Source of the DNA: an uncultured Bacteroidia bacterium
GTDB lineage: Bacteria > Bacteroidota > Bacteroidia > Bacteroidales > F082
Length of the DNA stretch: 64,000 nucleotides
Reading direction: 5' to 3'
NCBI GenBank assembly: GCA_902801465.1
Contig: CADCIH010000009.1
Location: 32,314 to 96,313, forward strand
Part shown: piece by piece, positions 44,801 to 53,095 of the stretch
Numbering within the stretch: the stretch's first letter is position 1
How the letters are laid out: every line of letters starts with the position of its first letter
Position numbers and translations under genes: made by a program
The notes under the pieces: model-generated
Databases searched by the model: none
Told to the model about the DNA's origin: nothing
The model's input: only the letters and a program-made list of their open reading frames with translations

Positions 44801-47404
44801 CTTGAACTCTTGCAGCAAAGCCTTGATCCCGTCGAGTGTGCTGTTTTTGTTGTCAAAAGGCTCCAAGCCATACAAAGGGTTCTTGTTGGGTGCCCCGACG
44901 AACTTAAGGACAGCCGCAGTCTGTTCCTCCTGTTCACGACACTGCTCAAGATACCTGGCTGAAATCAAATTGCTTGGAGGGATCTCTCCCGGGGCTTCGT
45001 CCTCCTCTATGGAGACGTATCCCGAGATGCAGTCATATAAGCTCAACCCGTTGGCTCCTCTATCGTGAAGGGCTTCCATGTAGCTTATGAATTCCTTGCG
45101 CTCGTTATAAAGCTCTTCCGACCTTTGGGCGTATTCTTCGGGTGACTTGATTCGGGTCACCTTCAGCACTTCCTCCATCTGCTCCAGGAAATGTTTTTTG
45201 GTGACCTTGTTGGAATGCAGTTCCAAACAGAACGGAGCCAGGTTGATCTTCTCAAGCCTCGACTGCACCACCGACAAAGCGGCCATCTTCTCAGCCACAA
45301 ACAAAACCCGTTTGCCTTGATACAGGGCATTGGCAATCATGTTGGTGATGGTCTGCGACTTGCCTGTTCCCGGAGGGCCGTGAAGGATAAAGCTCCTGCC
45401 ACGTCCCGATTCGGCGATGGCCTCCATCTGCGATGAGTCCACATCCAAGGGAATGGCGAAGTCCATGGGGGCGCTTTCCTTGTCGATGACTCTGGCGTCA
45501 ACGGCGTTGGTGTCGGCCTCCTGCTTGTCGCGGCTCTCCATCAGCGATGCCACAATCACATTTTCCCTCAACTTATCGGCATTCGAGTGGATGTCGTTCC
45601 ACATCACAAACTTGTTGAATGAGAACAAGCCCAACATCGACTCTTCGATGACATTCCATTTCTTCTGTTGGAGGATGGCCCTGCGGAAGTAGGTGAAAAC
45701 CAGACTCACGTCGACCCCGTTTTCGTCTTTTGGCAATTCCTTCAACCCCTCCAAGTTGATGTTGAAGTTCTGCTTTAACAACTCCACCAGGGTGATGTTC
45801 AGAAACATCTCTTCATCGCGTTTCCTGATGATATAGTTGCTGCTGCTCTTCCTCACAATGTCAACCGGCATCAAAAGGATAGGGGCGTAGCGCGGCTGCT
45901 CGCTCTTGGAGGTCTCATACCATTTGAGCATGCCCAGAGCCAGAAAAAGACTGTTGGCGCCGTTCTCTTCCAAAGAGGTGCGTGCAGTTCTATAAACATA
46001 TTTTAAGGCATTCTCCAGTTCGGCTGGGGTCAGATAGGAGGCTATCTTATGGTCGCGGATAAGTTCCGAAACACAGGTCTCATACTCGACAGCCTGCTGT
46101 TTCGAGTCGTACATGCCGTTGTTAGGCTCGATTTTCTTGCCCGGCGACGGTGTGATGTGATAGTCTTCGCCGTTTTGTAGATGGTCCTCCAAATTTTCAA
46201 TCTCGAAAGAGATGAAAGAAACCACCTTTCGTCCAAGCCTGGTGTTCAGCAGGTTGTTGCGCAACGAGAAATCGAGGAGTTTACGCTCCCAGATCATCTG
46301 TTTTGTGGTGGGTCTCCCGGTATCCTCCAGCCGAAGGTCGTAATGGTTGAAAGCGTTGACGGTCTCTGTGGCATTCTCGTGTTCCAGTCCCTCGTTGACG
46401 AAGGTCCAACCTCCATCCACTTGGATTCTCTGTGGCATGGGCCTGATGTTGCCCAGCCGGCAGCGGTGGATGTCAATAAAATAGAGGAACTGACTTTCGT
46501 CCCTGACTTTCAGCATGGCGGTTTTGACGGCGTCTTCAAAGCTGACGCGGTCCGACGAAGTGATGAACGTTGATTCCAACAAGACCAGGTTGTTGTTGCC
46601 ATCGGCCATCTCCTTGAGAAGATAGCTGGCATCGTCGCAGACCATCTGTTGGAACACATTGGGGATGAGCCAAGCGCCTACCAAGGCATGGCCATTCAGG
46701 ATGACGATAATCGGGTAGATGCCGATTTCTTCCAGGCAGGAAGCGATCAAAAGGCTGGTGTCCAAACAGGTTCCTATCTTTTCGGTCAGCACCCTGTCGG
46801 CCAAACGGATGCGTTGCCCCGTCTTCTCAAAACTGGCCGGAGGAGCTGAGTAGATAATGCCTTCGGAACGCAGTGCCTCATAGATGGCAGCCACCTGGGC
46901 GCGCACCCTGTTTCGGTCTTGTGTCTGGTACTCGTCGAAAGAAGACGATCCCGTCCATCGTTCCAGAAATTTGGCCGCCTCGAGTTTTATTTTGGAGAGA
47001 TAGGGGTTGTTCGGAACGACAAAAGCGGCCAGATGCTCGGGCATGACCGAGCTGCCAGACCATTCCTCGTATGATAAAAGGGTGATGGGGTATTCTTGCT
47101 CCTCAAGGATTTCCTCTTCACATTTAATGGTTAAAATAAAACTTGTTTTGACGGCCTCGGTGATCTCACTTAAGACCTTGATATCGGGTTCAATCGTGAC
47201 CAGGTTGTTGATTTGGGCGGATTGTCCCTTCCTCAACTCTTCCAGCAGACAGCTGCTCTCTTTGATGAAAGGTCCACTGATTCGGACCGATATCCGATGC
47301 CAGTCGTCATCGCTGTCGTTTTCTAAAATTAGAGAATTGCACACCTTCACGCCATTATTCATCATGGAATAATTGACACTGGGTAAAAAATCGATTTTTA
47401 TCAT
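41855..47404 (-). CDS. Giant SF1 helicase-nuclease (COG1112 type, DUF4011/DUF3320)
   Basis: This 1849-residue protein has a transglutaminase-like segment first ('IGTCLDTSLL', Cys213; 'NGHALVGAWL', His239). The DUF4011-type region runs from about 365 ('ERKLLDFSLRNNLLNTRLG'). The SF1 helicase core has Walker A 'GPPGTGKS' (676-683), motif II 'DEAS' (1243-1246), 'GDSKQMPP', 'WHYRS', 'ENVQGDERDVI' and 'NVAVSRAR'. A Vsr-like REase domain follows (about 1535-1630: 'SDFKVDIAV', 'LGILCDGKTYY', 'LGWRVMRVFSLDW'). The C-terminal 200 residues fit DUF3320. Related helicase-nucleases occur in defence islands. The gene sits between a secreted adhesin and a mannosidase with gaps of 19 and 10 nt. Confidence 0.9.
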   Translation of the reverse strand: MIKIDFLPSVNYSMMNNGVKVCNSLILENDSDDDWHRISVRISGPFIKESSCLLEELRKGQSAQINNLVTIEPDIKVLSEITEAVKTSFILTIKCEEEILEEQEYPITLLSYEEWSGSSVMPEHLAAFVVPNNPYLSKIKLEAAKFLERWTGSSSFDEYQTQDRNRVRAQVAAIYEALRSEGIIYSAPPASFEKTGQRIRLADRVLTEKIGTCLDTSLLIASCLEEIGIYPIIVILNGHALVGAWLIPNVFQQMVCDDASYLLKEMADGNNNLVLLESTFITSSDRVSFEDAVKTAMLKVRDESQFLYFIDIHRCRLGNIRPMPQRIQVDGGWTFVNEGLEHENATETVNAFNHYDLRLEDTGRPTTKQMIWERKLLDFSLRNNLLNTRLGRKVVSFISFEIENLEDHLQNGEDYHITPSPGKKIEPNNGMYDSKQQAVEYETCVSELIRDHKIASYLTPAELENALKYVYRTARTSLEENGANSLFLALGMLKWYETSKSEQPRYAPILLMPVDIVRKSSSNYIIRKRDEEMFLNITLVELLKQNFNINLEGLKELPKDENGVDVSLVFTYFRRAILQQKKWNVIEESMLGLFSFNKFVMWNDIHSNADKLRENVIVASLMESRDKQEADTNAVDARVIDKESAPMDFAIPLDVDSSQMEAIAESGRGRSFILHGPPGTGKSQTITNMIANALYQGKRVLFVAEKMAALSVVQSRLEKINLAPFCLELHSNKVTKKHFLEQMEEVLKVTRIKSPEEYAQRSEELYNERKEFISYMEALHDRGANGLSLYDCISGYVSIEEDEAPGEIPPSNLISARYLEQCREQEEQTAAVLKFVGAPNKNPLYGLEPFDNKNSTLDGIKALLQEFKDRYGLYLAQRGKLNSLVPLDLKTDADAKWLELFVKTLRTEKDREALYENALASYNGSIVQMDVNSYLREWQEIKAKWFIPRYFAKKNYLKMLQQAYGPIFESNVESVFKSVSDFQELGRLLQTQTEEVSAFACSHRISHSERYEAYCKYLGDQVKAQRQAFVQQADMVVKLNHELNSLTERIEALASVQDGKAGIINHVDQWLGHYQHINDWYHWIAKKRELRQKEEHTVVDLIEEGVQPSVATNAFLKSIYHTMIKEIVDKNEQLRMFNGLKFRQQIEKYKRDTARFQELSKEALYSKLASRVPFSSAAIAEGSEMSILKRNIANGGRGSSIRSIIENIPTLLPRLCPCMLMSPISVAQFIDMNSEKFDLVIFDEASQMPTSEAVGAIARGKTLVVVGDSKQMPPTSFFTTNQVDEDEADIDDMESILDDCITLSLCEHQLNWHYRSKHESLIAFSNSQYYGNRLLTFPSIDDRVTKVTLVPVNGVYDKGRTRSNSEESKAIVAEIVRRLSDPVLQKQSIGIVAFSRVQGDLIEDDLMDALDRNPQLKAIAFDGKEPIFVKNLENVQGDERDVILFSIGYGADKHGKVSMNFGPLNNTGGERRLNVAVSRARYEMIVYSTLKASQIDLKRSNAKGVEGLKAFLEYAETGRLPFISNGIASKSENSVMVNQICEALHREGFLTEAFVGRSDFKVDIAVSTREHPDQYILGILCDGKTYYETKTTRDREIVQPGVLKMLGWRVMRVFSLDWYENKERALEQILQELKAAVEGVVQQEPEEEDSYVFDAEQIKDKGFTNQNVRNKRLLLYFECPLSTFPEDKSQFDPHDSIIPYLIEKILKVEQPVTEYYLCKRMAKVFGFEMVGANIQRAVAYAVKQFYQDPYSIAGERSFWLREKDAQNYLNYRVSERPVTDIPAIEIMNAVREVVEEEFSVPKDKIPSLAARKLGFSRKGAKINDVILVAIELLEKAGIIIINNDYISLC

Positions 47405-47423
47405 ACAAGAAACAAAACTAAAA

Positions 47424-48863
47424 TCAATCTTTTACAAGCTTGATGGTGGTAGTCGTGCCGGCATTGGCGATTTTTGCCACGTAAACACCTTTGGCCAGAC
47501 CACTCATGTCGAAGTCCATGCGGCCTTCAACAAGCTTTCCTTTGGCGACTTGTCTTCCAAACAGGTCGTAGACCACCACATCTCCATTGGTAACCTCGGG
47601 GTCGACATGGCTGGGGATGCCAACACTCTGGCCGTTACCCACCCAAACCTCGTCGACATACGCACCATTGGCATTGTTGGCCTTCGCCTTGAAACAGATG
47701 TAATAGGAGGCCGAAGGTTCAGGCAAGACGTAGGTCTCGGTTACCCAGCTGTCGGTAATCTCAGTGTATTCGCCAAGCAGATGCCAATAGTCGTTCTGCG
47801 AAGTGGCGTACCAAACCGAGAGTTCATCGGCGTTTCCATCACCATGGGGCTGCTTGTGCTTGAAGGTGAGAACGGGGTGGGTGACGGTGGAGATGTCCAG
47901 AGGAGCGGAAATCAGTCGAGCCTCGCCGCCCAACCAGATGAAAAATGCGGTGTTGTTCAAGATGGTATATCCAGGGTCGATCACCCAGCCATCAGTGCCA
48001 TAGGCAATCTCATTATACCAGCAGATGAAGTCCTCCGACGACTCAAAATCGTCGAAATAAGGCTCGTTGTCAGTCACGGTGATCACGTCGCAACGGGTCT
48101 TGAATGTCGAGGGGTACGACCAATCCGACTCTCCGGCATCGCCACAGTTGGCTTTCACGCGGAAAGAGTATTCCGTATCCGGATTGAGGTTTTCTACGAG
48201 ATAAGGCTGTGTGTTGACGGGCTTCTGGTTGCCGTTGATCTCAACGATCCAGTCTTCTTCGTTGCCTGTCGTTGACCACCCAAGCAAAGCCGACGAATAG
48301 GTGATCTCTGTGGCTTCCAGGTTCATCGGTCGGTTGCATCCGCCAACGGGAACGATTTCGATGTCGTCCACAAAAATGTAAAATCCTCCGTTGCTGTGTC
48401 CCAAAAACGAGATTTGATAGGTGGAAGAGATGTCGGGCAACTCGTAGGTCTCATCGTAAACGTTTTGCCAGTCGTTGACGCTGTAGCTGCCGAGTTCATG
48501 CCAATCGTCAGCTTCCGAGGTGCGGTAGCTTACCGTCAGCACGTCGGGCTCGTAAAGGGCCATCATCGCATATCCGAAGCTGAAGGTTGCGCCGCTGACC
48601 CCCGACATGTCGAAAGTGGGGGAGATCAGACGTGCCTCGTCGAACATCTCGGCGTTTTGGAAGGCCGCCACGTTCGATCCGGTGCCGTTCATTATCGCCC
48701 AAGTGGCCGCTCCGGTCGATTCAACAGTCCAGCACTCCATCGTGCCCGAATCAAAGTTTTCTATATAGGACTGTCCGCTGGTGATCGGAATCACACATTG
48801 AGCAAAGGCATTGAAGGTTACGAAAGCCGACAATGCCAATAAGGTAAGGAGTTTATTTTTCAT
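47424..48863 (-). CDS. Secreted cleaved-adhesin/FN3 protein with T9SS sorting signal
   Basis: This 479-residue protein has a signal peptide (about 1-21). Two jelly-roll domains of the cleaved-adhesin/choice-of-anchor-J type follow ('YIENFDSGTMECWTVE' and 'YFDDFESSEDFICWY'), separated by a fibronectin type III domain ('NLEATEITYSSALLGWSTTG'). The C-terminal type IX secretion domain contains 'VYDLFGRQVAKGKL' and 'LAKGVYVAKI', ending 'TTIKLVKD'. It is probably exported across the outer membrane and anchored to the surface to bind glycans or proteins. The helicase-nuclease gene follows 19 nt downstream, so this gene's promoter may drive it. Confidence 0.92.
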   Translation of the reverse strand: MKNKLLTLLALSAFVTFNAFAQCVIPITSGQSYIENFDSGTMECWTVESTGAATWAIMNGTGSNVAAFQNAEMFDEARLISPTFDMSGVSGATFSFGYAMMALYEPDVLTVSYRTSEADDWHELGSYSVNDWQNVYDETYELPDISSTYQISFLGHSNGGFYIFVDDIEIVPVGGCNRPMNLEATEITYSSALLGWSTTGNEEDWIVEINGNQKPVNTQPYLVENLNPDTEYSFRVKANCGDAGESDWSYPSTFKTRCDVITVTDNEPYFDDFESSEDFICWYNEIAYGTDGWVIDPGYTILNNTAFFIWLGGEARLISAPLDISTVTHPVLTFKHKQPHGDGNADELSVWYATSQNDYWHLLGEYTEITDSWVTETYVLPEPSASYYICFKAKANNANGAYVDEVWVGNGQSVGIPSHVDPEVTNGDVVVYDLFGRQVAKGKLVEGRMDFDMSGLAKGVYVAKIANAGTTTTIKLVKD

Positions 48864-48896
48864 GTTTTTATTTTTGGTTTATAACTAATTACGGTA

Positions 48897-48904
48897 CAAA
48901 AATA
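48897..48904 (-). promoter_or_regulatory. -7 element (TATTTTTG) for the T9SS adhesin gene
   Basis: TATTTTTG on the minus strand, 33 nt before the ATG at 48863. It may also serve the helicase-nuclease and GH92 genes downstream. Confidence 0.5.
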
Positions 48905-48921
48905 AAAACATTTTTTAATTA

Positions 48922-49380
48922 TCACCAATCTTTTATGAATTCGTGAAGCTCATCTCTTGAGGAACGGTAGGTGAACGTCTCGTCCAAGATGAAGTACATG
49001 CCTTTGTTGACACACGAACGGTAGGCGTATTTGGCGAAATCCAACCTGTTGGAGTCAAAGGTGAATAACTCACAGATAGAGGCTATCTGTTTGGCGCTCA
49101 TCCAGTTGTCCCTTACAATCTGTTTGGCCATGTCCAGCCGTTTGCTGTCGAAGGTCTCTTTGGCAATGAAACGGAACGCCACCTCGAAGTCCTCGGCATC
49201 CATGGCATAAACCGTCGCTGAATGAGAGGAATGGTGTTGGTTCAGCAAGGGACCATGGGAGTGGTTGTGCGAATGTGAATAGATGTTTGAGTGGTGGTGG
49301 GAGTGACTCCCAAAAAGACCATGTTGTGCCGTTGCCGGAATGGCGATTAACAGCATCAGATATAAAGCAATGTTTTTCAT
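48922..49380 (-). CDS. Exported DUF4476 protein with histidine-rich N-terminus
   Basis: This 152-residue protein has a signal peptide (about 1-18, ending ATAQ). Residues 19-54 contain 14 His in clusters ('SHSHHHSNIYSHSHNHSHG'). The C-terminal 90 residues are a DUF4476 helical repeat ('FDSKRLDMAKQIVRDNWMS', 'FDSNRLDFAKYAYRSC'). The His tract could bind zinc, copper or nickel, which is inference. DUF4476 has no known activity. A strong inverted repeat lies directly before its start codon. Confidence 0.85.
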   Translation of the reverse strand: MKNIALYLMLLIAIPATAQHGLFGSHSHHHSNIYSHSHNHSHGPLLNQHHSSHSATVYAMDAEDFEVAFRFIAKETFDSKRLDMAKQIVRDNWMSAKQIASICELFTFDSNRLDFAKYAYRSCVNKGMYFILDETFTYRSSRDELHEFIKDW

Positions 49381-49384
49381 GGCT

Positions 49385-49419
49385 GTAGATTTTTAGTGTT
49401 AATAATGTTTAAAATCTAC
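49385..49419. promoter_or_regulatory. 9-bp inverted repeat before the His-rich DUF4476 gene
   Basis: GTAGATTTT (49385-49393) and AAAATCTAC (49411-49419) are exact inverted copies with a 17-nt loop. They end 4 nt before the start codon at 49380 on the minus strand. Candidate operator or 5'-UTR stem-loop. Confidence 0.65.
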
Positions 49420-49438
49420 AAACCCCATACCATCTTTT

Positions 49439-49501
49439 TAACTCTTAACTTTTATCTTTTAACTTTTATCTTTTAACTTTTAATTTTTAACTTTTATCTT
49501 A
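49439..49501. repeat. Heptad repeat, 9 units (TAACTTT/TATCTTT type)
   Basis: Nine units in 7-bp register, mostly alternating TAACTTT and TATCTTT. The block extends into the EFR1 gene, where it encodes the final residues 'KIKVKN' and the stop codon. Confidence 0.85.
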
Positions 49502-50253
49502 GCATAGGTATACTGCCCCTTCCCCTCCGTCGCTTTCCCGTATTGAATGGCGTTCACGGGGCAATGGTGGTAGCAGGCCATACACATCGTGCAGTGACCG
49601 TTCCATTTGGGGCGACCTTCCTCCAGGGTGATGTTCTGTAAAGGACAGACATCCACGCATTTGCCACAGCCGATGCATTTTTCGGTAGTGCGGTATTTCC
49701 GGTCGTCGGTGGCAGAACGGTTGAATCCGGGATTGATGAGATAGGTCTTGAGCCAAGCAAAACCACCCACAATCATTTCGGAAAAACGTTCCTTGTTGGC
49801 CAGTCGTGGCAGGAGACGGGCAAGGGTGGCGTCGGCCTCTGAGATTTTCCGCTTGGCGTTCTCCTCGGTGTCGAGTTTGAAACCGCCCATGGCGATATAG
49901 GTTTCAGGCATCTTCACGCAGAAACAAGACGAGAGTTCCCATCCTTTCTCCTCGACGGCTTTTCGGAAGACTTTCTCGGTGTGACCACAATTGTCGCCAC
50001 AGGTGCATGTAAAATACACATAATTGGGTTTCGAGGCCAACTTGAGTTTTTTCACAAAGTCGAGTACCAGTTGCGGAGGTGCCCAGGAGTAAATGGGGAA
50101 CACAAAGCCCAGCCGTTCATCGTCGGCGAGTGTGTAGTCGTACCTGTTGTTGCGTGCCGCCTCAGGGATGAATGCCAAGGTGTCGCCAAGGCCTTGGGCC
50201 AATGTTTCGGCCACATGCTTGCTGTTTCCACAGCCGGAGAAGTAGAATATCAT
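49480..50253 (-). CDS. EFR1 family flavodoxin-ferredoxin
   Basis: In this 257-residue protein residues 1-160 are a flavodoxin-like domain ('YFSGCGNSKHVAETLA', 'FVFPIYSWAPPQLV'). The C-terminal part has two 4Fe-4S motifs, 'CIGCGKCVDVCP' and 'CTMCMACYHHCP'. This is the EFR1 layout, an electron-transfer protein of anaerobes with unclear partners. It is the last gene of the Trk operon, 7 nt after trkH. The last residues ('KIKVKN') come from a heptad repeat, so the natural C-terminus has been replaced. Confidence 0.92.
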   Translation of the reverse strand: MIFYFSGCGNSKHVAETLAQGLGDTLAFIPEAARNNRYDYTLADDERLGFVFPIYSWAPPQLVLDFVKKLKLASKPNYVYFTCTCGDNCGHTEKVFRKAVEEKGWELSSCFCVKMPETYIAMGGFKLDTEENAKRKISEADATLARLLPRLANKERFSEMIVGGFAWLKTYLINPGFNRSATDDRKYRTTEKCIGCGKCVDVCPLQNITLEEGRPKWNGHCTMCMACYHHCPVNAIQYGKATEGKGQYTYAKIKVKN

Positions 50254-50260
50254 AACGTTG

Positions 50261-51721
50261 TTATTTCCAAAAGTTTCTTGAGAAGATGGATATTAATGTG
50301 AAAAGCTCCACGCGACCCAGCAACATGAGTATCGCCAACACCCATTTGGCTGCTTGAGGCAAGAAAGCATAGGTGCCGAAAGGCCCTACACTGCCGATAC
50401 CCAGACCACAGTTGCTTAAGGTTGCAAGGGTGGCGCCTATCGAGGTGTCGAAGTCGACACCCAAGGTCAGCAGAACGACCATCCCGATAATAAGAATGAT
50501 GAAATACACAAACACGAAGGTCATCGTCTTGAAAACGACACTCCGAGAAAGGGCTTTCTTGTTGATCTTCACCGGGATGATGGCGTTGGGATGAAGCACC
50601 CTCCGAAGCTCTAGGTAGGCGTTCTTGGTGAAAATGAGATGCCGGATGATCTTGATGCCGCCCGCCGTGGATCCTGAACAGGCTCCGATAAACACAAGCA
50701 GGAGCAAAACCACCCACAAACCTGACGGCCATAAGGTGTAATCGGTGACGAAGAAGCCTGTGGTGGTGAGACAAGAGATAACGCTGAAGAACGAAGAACG
50801 CAAGGCGCTTCCGACACTCACGTTGACCATGAACACCAGCACAAGGGTGATGGCGGCGCTGACGCCCAGAATTAAAAGAACGAAATGTTGGAACTCCTCG
50901 TTGTTGAACAAAGCCTTCGGGTTGCGCACCAAAGTGATGAGCAGCAGGGTGAAATTACACCCTGACAAGGTCATGAAAACCATCACGATGATCTGCGAAT
51001 AATCGGAATAGCCTGCGATGCTGCTCGCTCGGGTAGAGAAACCGCCTGACGAGATGGTGGTCAGCGAATGGCATACCGCGTCAAACCAGTCCATGTCGCC
51101 GAAATGCAGCAACACCGCCTCGAGCAAGGTGAAAAACACATATAGGGCCCACAGGCGTTTGGCAGTGTGCATGGTGCGTGGATGCAACTTGTCGTAGTTG
51201 ATGCCGTTCATCTCCGTCATGAATAACTGCATACCACCGACGCTCAGATAGGGGATGAGCACCACGGCAAACACGATGATGGCCAAACCGCCCATCCATT
51301 GCGTCAGGCTGCGCCACAGAAGGATGTCCTTGGGCACCGTCTCGATGTTAGTGAGGATGGTGGACCCCGTGGTGGTGAAGCCCGACAAAGCCTCAAAGAA
51401 GGCATCGGTGAAGTTGGGCACGCTCTTGCTGAGCAAGAACGGCAGCCCTCCGAACACCGACAGCATCAGCCACGAAAGACAGATGGTAATCACACCCTCA
51501 CGATGGTTGATGGGCTGGCCCTTATAACGCCGTGTCGAGAAAGTCAAAATGAAACCGGTGAGCACCGTGATGAGCGCTGAAAACGGCATGCTGAACACAT
51601 TAATGCCGTGATGGAAATAGGTCACGGGCAAGACGGTCAGCATGAAAAGACCCTCGATGAACAACAAGAGTCCCTGCACACGCAGCAGTACAGATAGCCT
51701 TACTTTGCTGTTGGCGCCCAT
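50261..51721 (-). CDS. trkH: Potassium uptake membrane subunit TrkH
   Basis: This 486-residue protein has about ten to twelve membrane helices with the four Trk pore loops: 'SGFTTTGST', 'TISSGGFST', 'CLTTTGFF' and 'LSNCGLGIGSVGP', each placing a Gly in the selectivity filter. It imports K+ with the cytoplasmic TrkA ring encoded 12 nt upstream. Order DUF937-trkA-trkH-EFR1 suggests one operon from the promoter near 53650. Confidence 0.95.
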   Translation of the reverse strand: MGANSKVRLSVLLRVQGLLLFIEGLFMLTVLPVTYFHHGINVFSMPFSALITVLTGFILTFSTRRYKGQPINHREGVITICLSWLMLSVFGGLPFLLSKSVPNFTDAFFEALSGFTTTGSTILTNIETVPKDILLWRSLTQWMGGLAIIVFAVVLIPYLSVGGMQLFMTEMNGINYDKLHPRTMHTAKRLWALYVFFTLLEAVLLHFGDMDWFDAVCHSLTTISSGGFSTRASSIAGYSDYSQIIVMVFMTLSGCNFTLLLITLVRNPKALFNNEEFQHFVLLILGVSAAITLVLVFMVNVSVGSALRSSFFSVISCLTTTGFFVTDYTLWPSGLWVVLLLLVFIGACSGSTAGGIKIIRHLIFTKNAYLELRRVLHPNAIIPVKINKKALSRSVVFKTMTFVFVYFIILIIGMVVLLTLGVDFDTSIGATLATLSNCGLGIGSVGPFGTYAFLPQAAKWVLAILMLLGRVELFTLISIFSRNFWK

Positions 51722-51733
51722 CGTGATTAATGA

Positions 51734-53074
51734 TTAATGGAACAACCGTTCGACGGCGGGGATGGCGTTGGGCAAAGCCAAAACCACCACCTGATCCTCG
51801 GCTTCGATCTCGAATTCGTCGGTGGCGATGTAACTCACTCCATCACGCACGATGCCGCAGATAATTGCGTCGGAAGGCATGGGCAGCTTGCCAATCATCT
51901 TGCGGGTCACCGCCGATCCCTGACGCACCTCGAACTCCACAATGTCGGCATCGATGCCGCTCAGACACTTCATCGACGACACCTTGGCGCCCAGGGTGTA
52001 ACGCACCATGTAACTAGCCGAGATGAGCTTTTTATTAATGATACTGTCGATACCGATGTTCTGCGAGATGTCGATATAGTCGAGGTTCTCCACCAAGGCG
52101 ATGGTCTTCTTCACCCCGAAAGCCTTGGCCTGCAAACAGGTGAGGATGTTGGTCTCGGTGTTGTCGGTGACCGCTATGAAAGCGTCCATCTCAGCGATGC
52201 CTTCTTCCTCCAACACGTCGAGGTTTCGGGCGTCGGCGTTGACCACCAGGGCCTTCGAGAGGGTGTTGGTCAACTCGGTGCAACGGTCTTTGCTGATCTC
52301 CAAAATCTTGATATCCAAGTCGTTTTCAAGCTTTTTGGAGGTGATGCGACCCACGCGTCCTCCACCCACAATCATCACTTTATGGATATTAATCTGTTTC
52401 TTACCGCTCAGCCGGATGATGTCCTTGATGGCATGGGGCTTGGTGACCACATACACCATGTCGGCAATCTGAAACACCGTGTCGTCTTGGGGGATGAAAG
52501 TGTTCTGCCTGCGGTGAATGGCCGCCACCCTGAAGTCGATGTGCTGGTATTGCTCGGTGACCTCGCCGACACTCTTCCCGACGATCTCAGCCTCTTGCTC
52601 GAGCTTCACCATGAAGAGCTGAAGCTTGCCTCCGCTGAAGTCGTAAGTCTCCAACGAAGCATTCTGCTTCAACAGTGAGATGATCTCCTGAGCGGCGATG
52701 TCCTCGGGCGACAAAAGGGCGTCGATTCCAAGGTCTTGATACATTCTCCACACATCCGTATTTAAATTCTCCATCGTGTTCACGCGGGCAATCACCTTCT
52801 TGGCACCGAGTTTCTTGGCGACGATGCCAGTGAGCAAATTAATGTGCTCGTCGTGCAACACTGCAATCACAAGGTCGGCCCTCGACACGTTGGCACGGTG
52901 AAGCACCGAGACTGAAGTGGAGTCGCCCGTGATGGTCATCACGTCGCTATGCGACTCCACCATCTTCAGCAGATCCTCGTGAGGGTCCACGATGGTGATG
53001 TTGTGGTTGTCGCGCACCAAGGCTTCCGCCAAGTGCAGTCCAACTTCACTATCTCCGGCAATGACAATATCCAT
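51734..53074 (-). CDS. trkA: Trk potassium channel regulatory subunit TrkA
   Basis: This 446-residue protein has two tandem RCK modules. The first starts 'MDIVIAGDSEVGLHLAEAL' (nucleotide-binding loop GDSEVG rather than the common GAGEVG) and the second 'VMIVGGGRVGRITSKKLEND'. Each is followed by an RCK-C domain. It binds NAD(H)/ATP and gates TrkH. It lies 21 nt downstream of the DUF937 gene. Confidence 0.95.
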   Translation of the reverse strand: MDIVIAGDSEVGLHLAEALVRDNHNITIVDPHEDLLKMVESHSDVMTITGDSTSVSVLHRANVSRADLVIAVLHDEHINLLTGIVAKKLGAKKVIARVNTMENLNTDVWRMYQDLGIDALLSPEDIAAQEIISLLKQNASLETYDFSGGKLQLFMVKLEQEAEIVGKSVGEVTEQYQHIDFRVAAIHRRQNTFIPQDDTVFQIADMVYVVTKPHAIKDIIRLSGKKQINIHKVMIVGGGRVGRITSKKLENDLDIKILEISKDRCTELTNTLSKALVVNADARNLDVLEEEGIAEMDAFIAVTDNTETNILTCLQAKAFGVKKTIALVENLDYIDISQNIGIDSIINKKLISASYMVRYTLGAKVSSMKCLSGIDADIVEFEVRQGSAVTRKMIGKLPMPSDAIICGIVRDGVSYIATDEFEIEAEDQVVVLALPNAIPAVERLFH

Positions 53075-53095
53075 GTTATTAAAGAGTTATTCCTT

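Noticed and set aside
41855-47404. Type II Mokosh single-protein defence system
   Set aside because: It shares a COG1112-type helicase, but the C-terminal nuclease looks Vsr-like rather than phospholipase-D-like.
51737-52678. 313-codon plus-strand frame
   Set aside because: Shadow of trkA with no recognisable domain.
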